This document shows positions 14,361-23,263 of a stretch of DNA of 64,000 bases, one piece after another. Made by a program: the position numbers and the translations under genes. The stretch comes from Streptomyces sp. LHD-70 (GTDB lineage Bacteria; Actinomycetota; Actinomycetes; Streptomycetales; Streptomycetaceae). Below the pieces are notes generated by a model. The model was not told the DNA's origin and made no database searches. It worked only from the letters and a program-made list of their open reading frames with translations. The stretch lies in contig NZ_JAVIFW010000008.1 in assembly GCF_031157275.1 (NCBI RefSeq), forward strand, positions 62,001-126,000. Direction: 5' to 3'. The number at the start of each line of letters is the position of its first letter. Within the stretch, counting starts at the first letter, position 1.

Positions 14361-17117
14361 GTGGGGCATTTGAGCCCGAAAGGTACAAGACGCTACAGAC
14401 CCATGCCGCTGCGGCGACGGGTCTGGGTGACCCTCGGCGCGGTCGTCGTCGGCGGCACCGGCGTCGCCACGTACGCCATGGCGGGGCCGGACGCGGAGAC
14501 CGACGATCCGGCGCGCGCCAAGCGGCCGGTCGAGGTGCACGACATCGCGCTGCGCTCGGCGGGCGCCGGCAAGCGGGAGCTGCCGCGCACCGCGACCGAG
14601 CCGTTCTCGCTGCTCGGCGTCTCCTGGCAGGGCCCGCGCAAGACGGTCGAGGGCAGCGCGCAGGTGCGCACCCGGTCGGTGGAGAGCGGCACTTGGTCGC
14701 CGTGGCAGCCGCTCGGCCTCGACCCGCATGTGCAGGAGGACGTGGAGCCCGGCATGCGGGGCGCGTCCGAGCCGCTGTGGGTCGGCCCCTCGGACGGCGT
14801 CGAGGTACGCGTCGTCGCAGCGGACGGCACCTCGACGGCCGGGCTGCCCAAGGGACTTGAGGTCAACCTCGTCGACCCGGGCGTGACCGCGAAGGAAGCG
14901 AAGAATCCGGCCCTGGACACGGAGGCGATGAGCACGGCGGCGTACGCGCTGCCCGCCGCCACCGAGGAGCCGACGCCCACCGACCCGGCCCCCACCGAGC
15001 CGACGCCCACGGACCCGGCCCCCACGGACCCGGCGCCCGAACCCACGACGTCCGCCCCCACCCCGGACCCCACCGGCGAGCCGACGGCAGAGCCCACCGC
15101 CTCCCCGGACCCCACCCCCACGAAGCCCCCGGCGCCGCCGTCCACGGTCGAGCGTCCGCCGATCATCGAGCGGGCCGCGTGGGGCGCCGACGAGTCGAAG
15201 GTGAAGGACCCGGTCGAGTACATCGACAAGGTCCAGGCGGTGTTCGTCCACCACACGGTCGGCGCGAACAACTACAGCTGCGCCGAGTCCCCTTCGCTGG
15301 TGCGCGGGATCATGGCGTACCACGTGGACGTCGAGGGCTGGAACGACCTCGGCTACAACTTCCTGGTCGACAAGTGCGGCCAGATATTCGAGGGCCGCGG
15401 CGGCGGCGTCGACCTGCCGGTCAAGGCCGCGCACACCTACGGCTACAACTCGTACTCGACGGGCATCGCGTTCCTCGGCGACTTCGAGGGCACCTCGACC
15501 AGCCCGGCCGGCCGCCCCACGCGCGCCGCCCTGGAGTCGGCGTCCCGCGTCGCGGCCTGGAAGCTCGGCCAGTACGGCGGCGACCCGAACGGCAAGGTGA
15601 CGCTGCAGCAGATCCTCACCAAGTCAGACGGCACCGAGTACAACGGCGTGCGCAAGGAGTTCGACGTGATCTCCGGGCACCGGGACGGCTTCGCCACCGT
15701 GTGCCCCGGCAAGGCGCTCTACCCCAAGCTCAGTGAGATCCGCCGGTACGCGGGGAGCGCGGGCCGCGACTCCGCCGTGCCCACCGCCGACGTCAACCGG
15801 GACGGCATCGCCGACCTGGTCGCGGGCACGCCCCGCGCGTCCGGCGACGCCGGCACGCTGACCGTCGTACCCGGCGGCCTCGACGGCCCGGTGGCCACCG
15901 CGAAGAACACCCTCACCCAGTCGAGCCCCGGCGTCCCCGGCGCCTCCGAGTCCGGCGACGGCTTCGGCTCGGCCACGGCCTGGGGCGACATCAACGGCGA
16001 CGGCTGGGCGGACCTGGCGATCGGCGCGCCCGGCGAGGACGACACCAGCGGCCACGCCGACCGGGGCGCGGTCACGGTCCTGTACGGCCCGGCCCTGAAC
16101 ACCGGCACGTCCTTCACCACCGCCGCGGGCGCCGCCCCGACCGGCGCGAAGCTCGGCTCGGCGGTCACCGTCGGCGACTTCGACGCGGACGGCAAGGCCG
16201 ACGTGTTCGCGGCCGCCACCGGCACCGGCGGCTTCTGGCAGTCCCGCACCGGAACGGACACCGGCACCGCGACCGGCTCCGGCCCGGGCGGCGCCCTGAC
16301 GACCGGCACGGGCGCCCTCGCGTACGCGGCCGCCACGTCCGGCGACTTCAACCGCGACGGGTACGCGGACGTCGCGCTGAACTACCGCGACCAGTCCGGC
16401 ACCGGCCGCGTCGTCTGGTTCAAGGGCGGCAGCGCGGGCCTGACCAAGGCCGGCACGCTCTCCGTGAAGGGCGGCCGCTCCCTCGCGGCCGGCGACTTCA
16501 ACGGCAACGGCTACGACGACCTCGTGATCGGCCAGGCGTACACGGCGGAGTCCGGCGCGTACGCGGGCGGCCAGCTGACCATGGTCCTCGGCACGTCCAC
16601 CGGCCTCACCACGACCGGGGCGCGCACGATCCACCAGGCCACCTCGGGCGTCCCGGGCGCCGCCGAGGCGGGCGACGCGCTGGGCTGGTCGGTGTCGGCG
16701 GGCGACGTGAACGCGGACGGGTACGCGGACGTCCTCGCGGGCGCGCCCCGCGAGGACATCACGCGCGACGGCACGGCCCGCAAGGACGCGGGCACCAGCC
16801 TGCTCATCCGGGGCACCTCGACCGGGCTCAGCGGCACCGGCGCCGTCGCGTACACGCAGGACACGTCGGGCATCACCGGCGCCACCGAGGCGGGCGACCG
16901 GCTCGGCTCCGCCGTCGTCCTGCACGACCTGTCCGGCTACGGCCGCGCGGACCTCGCCATCGGCGTGGACGGCGAGGACGCGGGCAACGGCACGGTCCTG
17001 CAGCTGGACAGCGGCAGCAAGGGCGTGTCGACGTCGGGCGGCGTGTACTACGGCGTGACGCAGCTCGGCACGCCGGCGGGCGCCCGCCTGGGCGGGACGC
17101 TGACGCCGACGCACTGA
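14361..17117 (+). CDS. Secreted N-acetylmuramoyl-L-alanine amidase (PGRP/Amidase_2) with FG-GAP repeats
   Basis: This is a 918-residue exported enzyme that cleaves the amide between muramic acid and L-alanine in peptidoglycan. The order is: signal/anchor segment (RRRVWVTLGAVVVGGTGVATY), an N-terminal beta-rich part, a Pro/Thr linker at about 197-265, the amidase domain at about 270-470, and seven FG-GAP/integrin-like repeats with Asp-rich loops such as DVNRDGIADL, DINGDGWADL and DFNGNGYDDL. Zinc ligands are visible as His297 or 298 (FVHHTVG), His440 (SGHRD) and Cys448 (TVCPG). GTG 14361 is the furthest start; TTG 14370, with GAGGGG 7-12 nt upstream, and ATG 14403 are alternatives. The repeats probably bind wall polymers. 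Confidence 0.9.
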   Translation: MGHLSPKGTRRYRPMPLRRRVWVTLGAVVVGGTGVATYAMAGPDAETDDPARAKRPVEVHDIALRSAGAGKRELPRTATEPFSLLGVSWQGPRKTVEGSAQVRTRSVESGTWSPWQPLGLDPHVQEDVEPGMRGASEPLWVGPSDGVEVRVVAADGTSTAGLPKGLEVNLVDPGVTAKEAKNPALDTEAMSTAAYALPAATEEPTPTDPAPTEPTPTDPAPTDPAPEPTTSAPTPDPTGEPTAEPTASPDPTPTKPPAPPSTVERPPIIERAAWGADESKVKDPVEYIDKVQAVFVHHTVGANNYSCAESPSLVRGIMAYHVDVEGWNDLGYNFLVDKCGQIFEGRGGGVDLPVKAAHTYGYNSYSTGIAFLGDFEGTSTSPAGRPTRAALESASRVAAWKLGQYGGDPNGKVTLQQILTKSDGTEYNGVRKEFDVISGHRDGFATVCPGKALYPKLSEIRRYAGSAGRDSAVPTADVNRDGIADLVAGTPRASGDAGTLTVVPGGLDGPVATAKNTLTQSSPGVPGASESGDGFGSATAWGDINGDGWADLAIGAPGEDDTSGHADRGAVTVLYGPALNTGTSFTTAAGAAPTGAKLGSAVTVGDFDADGKADVFAAATGTGGFWQSRTGTDTGTATGSGPGGALTTGTGALAYAAATSGDFNRDGYADVALNYRDQSGTGRVVWFKGGSAGLTKAGTLSVKGGRSLAAGDFNGNGYDDLVIGQAYTAESGAYAGGQLTMVLGTSTGLTTTGARTIHQATSGVPGAAEAGDALGWSVSAGDVNADGYADVLAGAPREDITRDGTARKDAGTSLLIRGTSTGLSGTGAVAYTQDTSGITGATEAGDRLGSAVVLHDLSGYGRADLAIGVDGEDAGNGTVLQLDSGSKGVSTSGGVYYGVTQLGTPAGARLGGTLTPTH

Positions 17118-17147
17118 GGCACCGACTGCGGCAGGCGCCCGGGCCGT

Positions 17148-17870
17148 TCAGGACCCGAGCGTCTGCCGCAGCTTCCTGAGCTGGGCGTCGTACAGATCCT
17201 GCGGCAGCTCCGCCTGCTCCGGGTCGCTCAGGTGCAGCGCGAGGAACAGCGCGAGCACGTTCCCCTGGCGCACGGCGGTCATCCGCAGCGGCACCTGCTG
17301 GCCCTGCGCCTTGCCGGTCATGGACCACGCGACGGCCTCGTCCCCGCCGGACGGGGCCTCGTCGGTCCGCACGTCCACGTACTCGACGGTCGCGCCGCCG
17401 TTGTTCCCCGAGGTGCTGAACCCGTCGGCGCAGTCCTTCAGGGCCATGCGGACGGCGGCGATCGTGGTGGCGGCGCCCTCGCCCTCGTACGAGAAGAGGC
17501 TGGTCGTCACGGCCAGGCCGCGTTCCGTCGTCGAGCCGTAGGAGCGGCTGGACCAGGCCTTCGCCGCGGGGGTGCGCGTGACGCCGGAGCCGGTCATGTC
17601 GGCGAGCGGCCGGCACGCCTCCCGGTCGGCCTTCGGGCGTACGGCGGGCTGGTCGTTGTCCTCCAGGCGGTAGCCGCGGACGTCGGTCCTGGTGGCGAGG
17701 GCGCCCGCGAGCCGGATCTCGGACGGGACGGGGGTGGCGGAGCTCTTCGTCGCCGAGGCGGCCGGGGTGTCCGGCTCGCTCGACCCGGCGGAGCATCCCG
17801 CGACACAGGCGAGGGCGACGACTGCGGTGGCGACGGCACGCAGGGGGCGTCGCATACGTATCTGCTTCAC
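17148..17870 (-). CDS. Putative secreted lipoprotein
   Basis: The 240-residue product begins with a basic n-region and hydrophobic segment ending in the lipobox VAGC (Cys26), so it should be lipid-anchored outside the membrane. A Ser/Thr/Ala linker precedes a compact domain with three more Cys residues (EACRPLAD and LKDCADGF among them). The tail LYDAQLRKLRQTLGS is helical. No family was recognised. It starts at GTG 17870, with an internal ATG at 17855 as alternative, and is convergent with the amidase gene, whose stop lies 30 bp away. Confidence 0.7.
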   Translation of the reverse strand: MKQIRMRRPLRAVATAVVALACVAGCSAGSSEPDTPAASATKSSATPVPSEIRLAGALATRTDVRGYRLEDNDQPAVRPKADREACRPLADMTGSGVTRTPAAKAWSSRSYGSTTERGLAVTTSLFSYEGEGAATTIAAVRMALKDCADGFSTSGNNGGATVEYVDVRTDEAPSGGDEAVAWSMTGKAQGQQVPLRMTAVRQGNVLALFLALHLSDPEQAELPQDLYDAQLRKLRQTLGS

Positions 17871-18036
17871 ATCCGTACAGCGCCGCCCGCGCCCCGCCCG
17901 TCACTCGGCGCGCTCCGCCGGATCCCGTGTCGATTCGGCGAACTTCGGCGAACACGGTGCGACGCGTCTGTGAGGGTTCCGGGGACCTGCCCCGAACCGG
18001 GTAATGATCTGCGCCTCCAGCGCGCAGTAGCCCTAC

Positions 18037-18423
18037 GTGACTGCACTGCAAGCAACAGCCGCCACGCCCGCGAAGCCCGCCCGCTGGGCCGCCGACTCCG
18101 TCTCGATGCTCCGCGAGGGCGCACGCCTCCGCCTGGACCACACCCCGCAGAGCCTGTGGAGCGTGGACCGCGTCATCGCCGAACTCCGCCGCGAGGACCC
18201 GCCGTACGAGGCGGTCGCCCAGGCGCTGCGCGGATTCGGCGCGTACGCGGGCGAGGTCCTGGTCCGCGAACTGGGCGCGGCCTGGGAGGAGTCGGGCGAC
18301 TCCTACGGGCTGCGCACCCCGGACGGCACCCTCTGGGACCCGATCGCCGAGGCCCGCCGCACCTTCGAGGGCGAGGGGTCGCTGCGCCTGCTGTGCCGGG
18401 ACGCGGTGCACGCGGCGCCGTAA
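18037..18423 (+). CDS. Conserved-looking small cytoplasmic protein of unknown function
   Basis: The product has 128 residues with no signal peptide or membrane segment. The sequence is mainly helical (LWSVDRVIAELRREDPPYEA, AVAQALRGFGAYAGEVLVRE) followed by a small beta-like part (SYGLRTPDGTLWDPI). GTG 18037 opens the frame. Codon bias and balanced composition suggest a real gene. It is divergent from the lipoprotein gene. I do not recognise its family. Confidence 0.6.
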   Translation: MTALQATAATPAKPARWAADSVSMLREGARLRLDHTPQSLWSVDRVIAELRREDPPYEAVAQALRGFGAYAGEVLVRELGAAWEESGDSYGLRTPDGTLWDPIAEARRTFEGEGSLRLLCRDAVHAAP

Positions 18424-18452
18424 CTCACCGCACTCTGCTGGGATTTGCCCAC

Positions 18453-18484
18453 ACTTCCGGGAATTGCCACTTCCGGGAATTGCC
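18453..18484 (+). repeat. Two perfect 16-bp tandem repeats upstream of a small secreted protein gene
   Basis: ACTTCCGGGAATTGCC occurs at 18453-18468 and again at 18469-18484. Each contains the palindromic core TTCC-G-GGAA. A weaker relative (GGGATTTGCC) precedes them at 18440-18449. They lie 70-101 bp before the start of the secreted-protein gene, as expected of regulator-binding sites. Confidence 0.7.
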
Positions 18485-18553
18485 CCGGTTCGCCCCCTCG
18501 GGTCGCGTGGTTCCGCGCGCCGCCACGCGCCTTGTTCCTGGGGGGACTTGCCC

Positions 18554-18781
18554 ATGAAGATCCGTATCTTCAGACGCACCGCGGCCCGCTCGGGCGCGGT
18601 GCTCGCCGCGGCCCTGGCCTTCGCCACGGCGGGCCTCGCGCACGCCCCGGCCGCGCAGGCCATGGACCTGGCCAAGGTGCGCAACCGCTTCGAGCTCGGC
18701 CCCGCCGAATCGCTGCAGACGTTCTACCTGACCCTGCACGGCCGCGCCCGCCACCGCGCCACCCGCCCGAACCGCCCCTGA
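18554..18781 (+). CDS. Small secreted protein
   Basis: The 75-residue preprotein has a clear signal peptide: MKIRIFRRTAARSG, then a hydrophobic core (AVLAAALAFATAGLAHA) and AQA as likely cleavage site near residue 36. The mature part is about 40 residues (MDLAKVRNRFELGPAESLQT plus a basic tail). Start ATG 18554 has GGGGGGAC upstream. Longer in-frame versions would read through the tandem repeats and are unlikely. Function is unknown. Confidence 0.7.
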   Translation: MKIRIFRRTAARSGAVLAAALAFATAGLAHAPAAQAMDLAKVRNRFELGPAESLQTFYLTLHGRARHRATRPNRP

Positions 18782-18799
18782 GGCGGCCGCCGGCGTCGG

Positions 18800-19315
18800 C
18801 TACCCCTGCACCCGAGCCCGCCGCGACACCACGGCCCGCACCACCCGGCGGCCCTCCGTCGAGACGACCAGGGCCTGGCGCAGGCCGCCGCCGGGGGTGG
18901 CGAGGAGGTCCAGGACGCGGGTCTGGCGGCGGAGTTCGCCGGAGGTCAGCGGGCCGTCCGTGTCGGTCGGGGACGTCGCGTCGAGGAGGCGGTGGATCTG
19001 CAGGGACGCCGCCGAGCAGGCGTCGGCCCAGGCGCGCAGGTCCGGGGACGGGAAGTGGTCCGGGGTGGCGGACAGCATCCGGTGCACGAGGGCCGCGCCC
19101 TCGTCGGACGGCTCCCCCACCGTGCCGTACGCCTTGCGGACCAGCGCCAGTTCCTCGCCCCAGCCCGCGCCGCCCGCGTCCAGGCTTGACCAGAGCGGGC
19201 GAAGCACCTCGTCGTCGGCCTCGCCGAGCAGCGGCAGGCAGCGGTCCAGGCAGGCGAGTCCGCCCGCGGCCAGACTTCGGTCGTCGGCCTGAGCGATCAG
19301 TTCCACCAGGCTCAT
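18800..19315 (-). CDS. Helical protein of unknown function
   Basis: The product has 171 residues starting MSLVELIAQADDRSLAAGGL at ATG 19315, with GGAAGG upstream. It is Leu/Ala/Asp-rich and predominantly helical, without signal peptide or membrane span. The C-terminus (LRQALVVSTEGRRVVRAVVS) looks like a short beta hairpin. The family was not recognised. It runs in the same direction as the next two genes but is separated from them by a repeat array. Confidence 0.6.
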   Translation of the reverse strand: MSLVELIAQADDRSLAAGGLACLDRCLPLLGEADDEVLRPLWSSLDAGGAGWGEELALVRKAYGTVGEPSDEGAALVHRMLSATPDHFPSPDLRAWADACSAASLQIHRLLDATSPTDTDGPLTSGELRRQTRVLDLLATPGGGLRQALVVSTEGRRVVRAVVSRRARVQG

Positions 19316-19396
19316 CGGGGTCGCCTTCCGTCGCGGACGCTGCACTTCCTGTTACTGCGTTCCACTGGCCGAAAGCGTCACCGCCGTGGCCGAATC

Positions 19397-19548
19397 GTCA
19401 CCGTCGGGGCAGCCGAAGGCACCGTCGGGGCAGCCGAAGTCACTGCCCGGGCAGCCCGAAGCCACCGCCGGGTCAGCCCGAAGTCACTGCCGGGGCAGCC
19501 CGAAGCCACCGCCGGGGCAGCCCGAAGTCACTGCCGGGGCAGCCCGAG
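19397..19548 (-). repeat. About seven 21-22-bp tandem repeats overlapping a gene end
   Basis: Units such as TCACTGCCGGGGCAGCCCGA alternate with CCACCGCCGGGGCAGCCCGA. Most contain the small palindrome CTGCC-GG-GGCAG or a relative. The last unit encodes the final residues LGLPRQ and stop of the gene that ends at 19528, and the rest continue downstream. The two most gene-distal units are diverged. Confidence 0.85.
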
Positions 19549-20025
19549 CCGTTCCAGGAACCGGAAGAACAGCAGCTCGGCGGAGGGATCGGCGGGCGCC
19601 TGCAACACCTTCACCAGGTCCGCCACCGGCGCGGGTTGCCGCCCCGCCTCCGCAGCCCAGGCCGCGGCCCGCTCCGCGGCGTCCTGCGGCGGCAGGAACA
19701 GATCGTCCGGTTCCTTGCCCTCGGCCGCGAGGAACGAGGCCATCCCGTCCCGCGCCAGGCACGCGTTCCACGCCCCGCTCCGCGGCCCCGCCGCCTCGAC
19801 CGCCACGCACGCGCTGTCCATCACGAACCCGAAGAGCGCGGGCTCCCCGGAGTCCTCGGCGAGCTTCACCATCGACCCGACGTCGGGGACGGAGGCCTCC
19901 CAGATCTGCCAGTCGTCGGCGCGCCGTTCGTGCAGCGCGAGCCCTTCGCGTACGCCGCCGAGCGCGTCGAGTTCCGCCAGCGGCCGCTCGCCGTGCCCCA
20001 CGACGTAGTACCCCCAGAAGCCCAT
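19528..20025 (-). CDS. Protein of unknown function (about 165 residues)
   Basis: The start at ATG 20025 has a strong GGGGGAAG site and gives MGFWGYYVVGHGERPLAELD. The protein is soluble, with mixed alpha/beta composition and no export signal. Blocks include WQIWEASVPDVGSMVKLAED and ALFGFVMDSACVAVEA. The C-terminus (ELLFFRFLERLGLPRQ) runs into the tandem repeat array, so the present stop may have been moved or copied by repeat expansion. The family was not recognised. Confidence 0.65.
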   Translation of the reverse strand: MGFWGYYVVGHGERPLAELDALGGVREGLALHERRADDWQIWEASVPDVGSMVKLAEDSGEPALFGFVMDSACVAVEAAGPRSGAWNACLARDGMASFLAAEGKEPDDLFLPPQDAAERAAAWAAEAGRQPAPVADLVKVLQAPADPSAELLFFRFLERLGLPRQ

Positions 20026-20151
20026 CCCGCTTCCCCCTTGCCCCCGTGTCGGACGGTCGGCTCTGCACTGAGTCCGAACTGAATCCAACACACCGGCAAG
20101 GGAGTTCGCCACCGAAAGCGCCCAAGATCCACCCGACGGATCCCGCGCACC

Positions 20152-21774
20152 TCAGCCAAGGCGTTTCGCCAGCTCCTGGAACTCGGGCCAGGACAGGGCG
20201 GGCTTGCGCTCGTCCCACACCTTCTGCGCCATGGCCCACAGCGGCATCCGGATGCCGTCGGCGACCTGCGCCTGCGTCTGCGACTCGGACAGATCGCACC
20301 AGACCGCGAACCGCGCGCCCAGGATCTGCTCGTCGTACTTCTCCGCGACGGGCTCCGTGCCGCGCACCACCAGCGGCGTCCACTCCTCGTAGATCCGCTC
20401 ACCGGTCGGGTACGTGAACTCGTTGGGCTCTCCCAGGACGTAGTAGAGGTACTCGTCGTTGAGGTTGACCAGCTTGCGGCCCGCGTCCAGATACTCCACC
20501 GGCTCGCGGGCGCCGATCTCCTTGCCCGTCCAGTACTCGACCTCGATGTCCTCGGCCGCCTTCACCGTGCCGCCGCGGAAGAACCCGTCGTTCCAGGCCT
20601 TGAGCTTCTTGCCGGTCGGCCGGACAGTGTCCGCCCGGTCGTTGAGCCAGCCCGTCGCCAGATCCTGCACCTTCGCCGCTCCGCCGTACTTCTGCTGCGC
20701 CGCCCGCGCCAGCTGCGGGTACGAGGCCTCCGGGTCCGAGGCCATCAGCGCCTGGTACTCATCGGCGCCCAAGTGCCAGTAGCCGCCCGGGAACAGCTCC
20801 GCGTACTCCTTCAGGAGCTCGTCGACGATCTTCGCGGCGGCCGGCTTCGAGATGTCCACCGCGCCCCGCGCCGGCTCCCCGCTCGCACTCACCAGCTGCA
20901 GCTCCGGGTGGGCGCGGATCACCGCACCCAGGTGCCCGGGAGAGTCGATCTCCGGGATCACCGTGATGTGCAGGTCCTGCGCGAGCTTCACGATCCGCCG
21001 CACCTCGGCCTTCGTGAGGTGCTGCTCCGACACCACCTCGGGGTGGTCGTCCGACTCGATCCGGAAGGCCTGATCGTCCGAGAAGTGCAGCCCCAGCTGG
21101 TTGTACTTGAGGTCCGCGATCTCCCGTATCCGCTCCTCGATCCACTCCGCCGAGAAGTGCTTGCGCGCGATGTCCAGCATGAACCCGCGCTGCGCCTTGG
21201 CCGGTTCGTCCCGTACGACCCCCTCGGGGGCGGTGCCGTCGCCGCTCGTCATCTGCTTCAGGGTCCGTGTGCCGTAGAAGACGCCCGCGTCGTCCGTCGC
21301 GGAGATCCGCACCCGCTTGTCTCCGACGTCGACGGTGTACGCCTCCCCGCCCGCATCGCCCGAGTTCAGGACCAGCTCGACGTCGCCCGGCCCGGCCTTC
21401 GCGCCCTGCGCGTACTTCAGCTGCAGCTCACCGGCGAGCAGCCGCCCCTCGTCGGCCAGCTCGTCCTTGTCCTTCTCCGCGACCACGACCTGGCCCTCGG
21501 GCCCCGGCTTCCAGCCCGGTCCGCGCGCGGCCTTGTGCTCGGCCACGGCGGGGATCGTCTGCGGCGCCTTCGACACCGGGTACGTCGGGCTCGGCTCGGC
21601 CGCCTGCGGCGGCGGGCTGTTGTCCGCCCGGTCCGCCCCGCCGCCCTCCGAGCCGCCGGGCCAGACGGTCACGGCGAGGAGTACGGCACCGGCGGCGGCG
21701 ACCGCGCCGCCGGCTATCGCCCCGGTCCTGCGCCGGCCGCGACGCTCCGCGCGCCGGCCGTGCTGCCCGGTCAT
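20152..21774 (-). CDS. Secreted beta-N-acetylhexosaminidase (GH20)
   Basis: This 540-residue enzyme removes terminal GlcNAc/GalNAc from chitin oligomers or wall fragments. A basic n-region and hydrophobic segment (AIAGGAVAAAGAVLLAVTVW) export it. A small alpha/beta N-domain (about 75-185) precedes the GH20 barrel, which shows FMLDIARKHFS, DLKYNQLGLHFSDDQAFRIE, VIPEIDSPGH and the catalytic pair Asp338-Glu339 in HLGADEY. The family usually has HxGGDE, so the Gly-to-Ala change is notable but conservative. No DasR-type operator was seen upstream. Confidence 0.9.
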   Translation of the reverse strand: MTGQHGRRAERRGRRRTGAIAGGAVAAAGAVLLAVTVWPGGSEGGGADRADNSPPPQAAEPSPTYPVSKAPQTIPAVAEHKAARGPGWKPGPEGQVVVAEKDKDELADEGRLLAGELQLKYAQGAKAGPGDVELVLNSGDAGGEAYTVDVGDKRVRISATDDAGVFYGTRTLKQMTSGDGTAPEGVVRDEPAKAQRGFMLDIARKHFSAEWIEERIREIADLKYNQLGLHFSDDQAFRIESDDHPEVVSEQHLTKAEVRRIVKLAQDLHITVIPEIDSPGHLGAVIRAHPELQLVSASGEPARGAVDISKPAAAKIVDELLKEYAELFPGGYWHLGADEYQALMASDPEASYPQLARAAQQKYGGAAKVQDLATGWLNDRADTVRPTGKKLKAWNDGFFRGGTVKAAEDIEVEYWTGKEIGAREPVEYLDAGRKLVNLNDEYLYYVLGEPNEFTYPTGERIYEEWTPLVVRGTEPVAEKYDEQILGARFAVWCDLSESQTQAQVADGIRMPLWAMAQKVWDERKPALSWPEFQELAKRLG

Positions 21775-22182
21775 GTGGGGCTCCCGGTGCCCGGGCCGAT
21801 GGCCGTCGTTCCCGCGTCAAAGATCATCCGCATCACGTGAGCAACCTCCCATGAGAGGCGACACCCCCGAACGGTTTCCGGACGGTCGTCCACGACACGT
21901 ACCGAAACTCTCCCGTCCGGGTGAAAATCGCGCATCCGTCGGACAGCTCCCGTCACGCGTCGATAGCGTGACGCCACTTCTTCGCCCGAAGACGTCTCGT
22001 CTGTCGGCTTCTTCTGTCGGCTTCGTCTGTCGGGGCCGGGCCCGACTCCCACCGGCGCCTTCCACCGGCACCGCCTCACCGAGGAGCGCACGCTGTACAC
22101 GCCTCCGCCACCGCGCGCCAGGAAACCGCCCGAGCCCGGAGCCATACCGGCCCGAGGCCGCGGCAGCGGCCCCACCTCCACG
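21775..22182. other. 408-bp intergenic region between divergent hexosaminidase and OHCU genes
   Basis: No convincing gene is seen. The segment carries three 10-13-bp direct repeats of TCTGTCGGCTTC at 22000-22035 and probably the promoters of both divergent genes. The GC content is normal and no terminator or RNA gene was recognised. Confidence 0.5.
22000..22035 (+). repeat. Three tandem copies of a 13-bp unit
   Basis: TCTGTCGGCTTCT (22000-22012), TCTGTCGGCTTCG (22013-22025) and a partial TCTGTCGGGG (22026-22035) follow each other without gaps in the divergent intergenic region. Confidence 0.75.
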
Positions 22183-22740
22183 GTGCACCGGGGCCTCCAG
22201 GTCTTCAACCGCGCCCCGGAGACCACGGCGACCAGCTGGCTCCTCACCTGCTGCAGCAGCCCCGCCTGGGCCGGGCGCCTCGCCGCCCACCGCCCGTACC
22301 CGACCACGGACGCCCTGCTCGCCGCCGCCGACGAGGCCGCCTACGACCTCGCGCCCGCCCAGCTCGCCACCGCCCTGGCCGCCGAACGGCCGCACGGCCC
22401 GCACCCCTCCGGCATCCCCGCCGCCGCCCGCACCGCGCTCGACGCCGCGCACGCCGCGTACGAGAGCCGTTTCGGCCATGTCTTCGTCATCGCCCTGGCG
22501 GCCTACCGGCCCGACGAGCACCTCGACCAGACCCTCGCCGGACTCCGCGCCCGCCTCGCCAACGACGCCGAGGAGGAGCGCGTCGTCGCCGCCGAGGAGC
22601 TGCGGCGAGTGGCCCGGGCGCGGCTCACCCGGCTCGTCTCCGGAATCGGGGCGCAGGCCGTCGGCGAGGCGGTGAAACCCGGGAAATCGGGGGAATTTCC
22701 GGACTCAGGCCCGGCCGATAGCCCGTACGTGCCTGTTTGA
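22183..22740 (+). CDS. 2-oxo-4-hydroxy-4-carboxy-5-ureidoimidazoline (OHCU) decarboxylase-family protein
   Basis: OHCU decarboxylase makes S-allantoin in uric-acid breakdown. The 185 residues show the family pattern: LQVFNRAPE near the start, a helix with LLTCCSSPAWAGRLAAHRPY, the segment LLAAADEAAYDL, PHGPHPSGIPAAA, AAHAAYESRFGHVFVIALAA, and the end LRARLANDAEEERVVAAEEL. GTG 22183 is the first recognised start, but it lacks a good ribosome site and Pro-rich coding-like sequence precedes it, so the N-terminus is uncertain. No other purine-catabolism gene is adjacent. Confidence 0.7.
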   Translation: MHRGLQVFNRAPETTATSWLLTCCSSPAWAGRLAAHRPYPTTDALLAAADEAAYDLAPAQLATALAAERPHGPHPSGIPAAARTALDAAHAAYESRFGHVFVIALAAYRPDEHLDQTLAGLRARLANDAEEERVVAAEELRRVARARLTRLVSGIGAQAVGEAVKPGKSGEFPDSGPADSPYVPV

Positions 22741-22877
22741 TCACACCTGACGACCCCGCGCGGGCGTGCCGACAGTTGGTCGATACGATGACGGACGGCC
22801 GGTGGACCGTACCCGGCCGGGCCAAACCGACACAGAAGCCGGCGCGGCCCCAATCCCCGCTCCCGGAGGGTTCTTCC

Positions 22878-23258
22878 GTGCCGGCTGGAACGCTGTACCG
22901 CGGCCGGGAAGGAATGTGGTCCTGGGTGGCTCACCGAGTCACCGGCGTCCTCATTTTCTTCTTCCTGTTCGTACACGTCCTCGACACCGCACTCGTGCGT
23001 GTCTCCCCCGAGGCGTACGACGAGGTCGTGGCCACCTACAAGACACCGCTGGTCGCACTCCTTGAGTACGGCCTCGTCGCGGCCATCCTCTTCCACGCGC
23101 TCAACGGCCTGCGCGTCGTCGCCGTCGACTTCTGGTCGAAGGGCGCCCGCTACCAGAAGCAGATGCTCTGGACCGTCATGGCCATCTGGTTCGTGCTGAT
23201 GGTCGGGGCGCTCTACCCGGTCCTCGGCCACGCCGTCCGCGAAGTCTTCGGGAGCTGA
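22878..23258 (+). CDS. sdhC: Succinate dehydrogenase cytochrome b556 subunit
   Basis: This 126-residue membrane subunit anchors succinate dehydrogenase and helps bind haem b and quinone. GTG 22878, with GGAGGG 8 nt upstream, gives VPAGTLYRGREGMWSWVAHR. Three membrane helices follow (VLIFFFLFVHVLDTALV, LVAAILFHALNGLRVV, MLWTVMAIWFVLMVGALYPV). His residues in FVHVLD and FHALNGLR are candidate haem ligands. The longer open frame from 22737 has no family sequence. It is the first gene of sdhCDAB; a possible -10 (TACGAT, 22784-22789) lies upstream. Confidence 0.93.
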   Translation: MPAGTLYRGREGMWSWVAHRVTGVLIFFFLFVHVLDTALVRVSPEAYDEVVATYKTPLVALLEYGLVAAILFHALNGLRVVAVDFWSKGARYQKQMLWTVMAIWFVLMVGALYPVLGHAVREVFGS

Positions 23259-23263
23259 GGCAC

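Noticed and set aside
19397..19548. CRISPR array
   Set aside because: The repeats are contiguous 21-22-bp units without spacers, and no cas genes are present anywhere in the window.
20152..22182. DasR (GlcNAc regulator) site upstream of the hexosaminidase
   Set aside because: No sequence resembling ACTGGTCTAGACCACT was found in the 408-bp upstream region.
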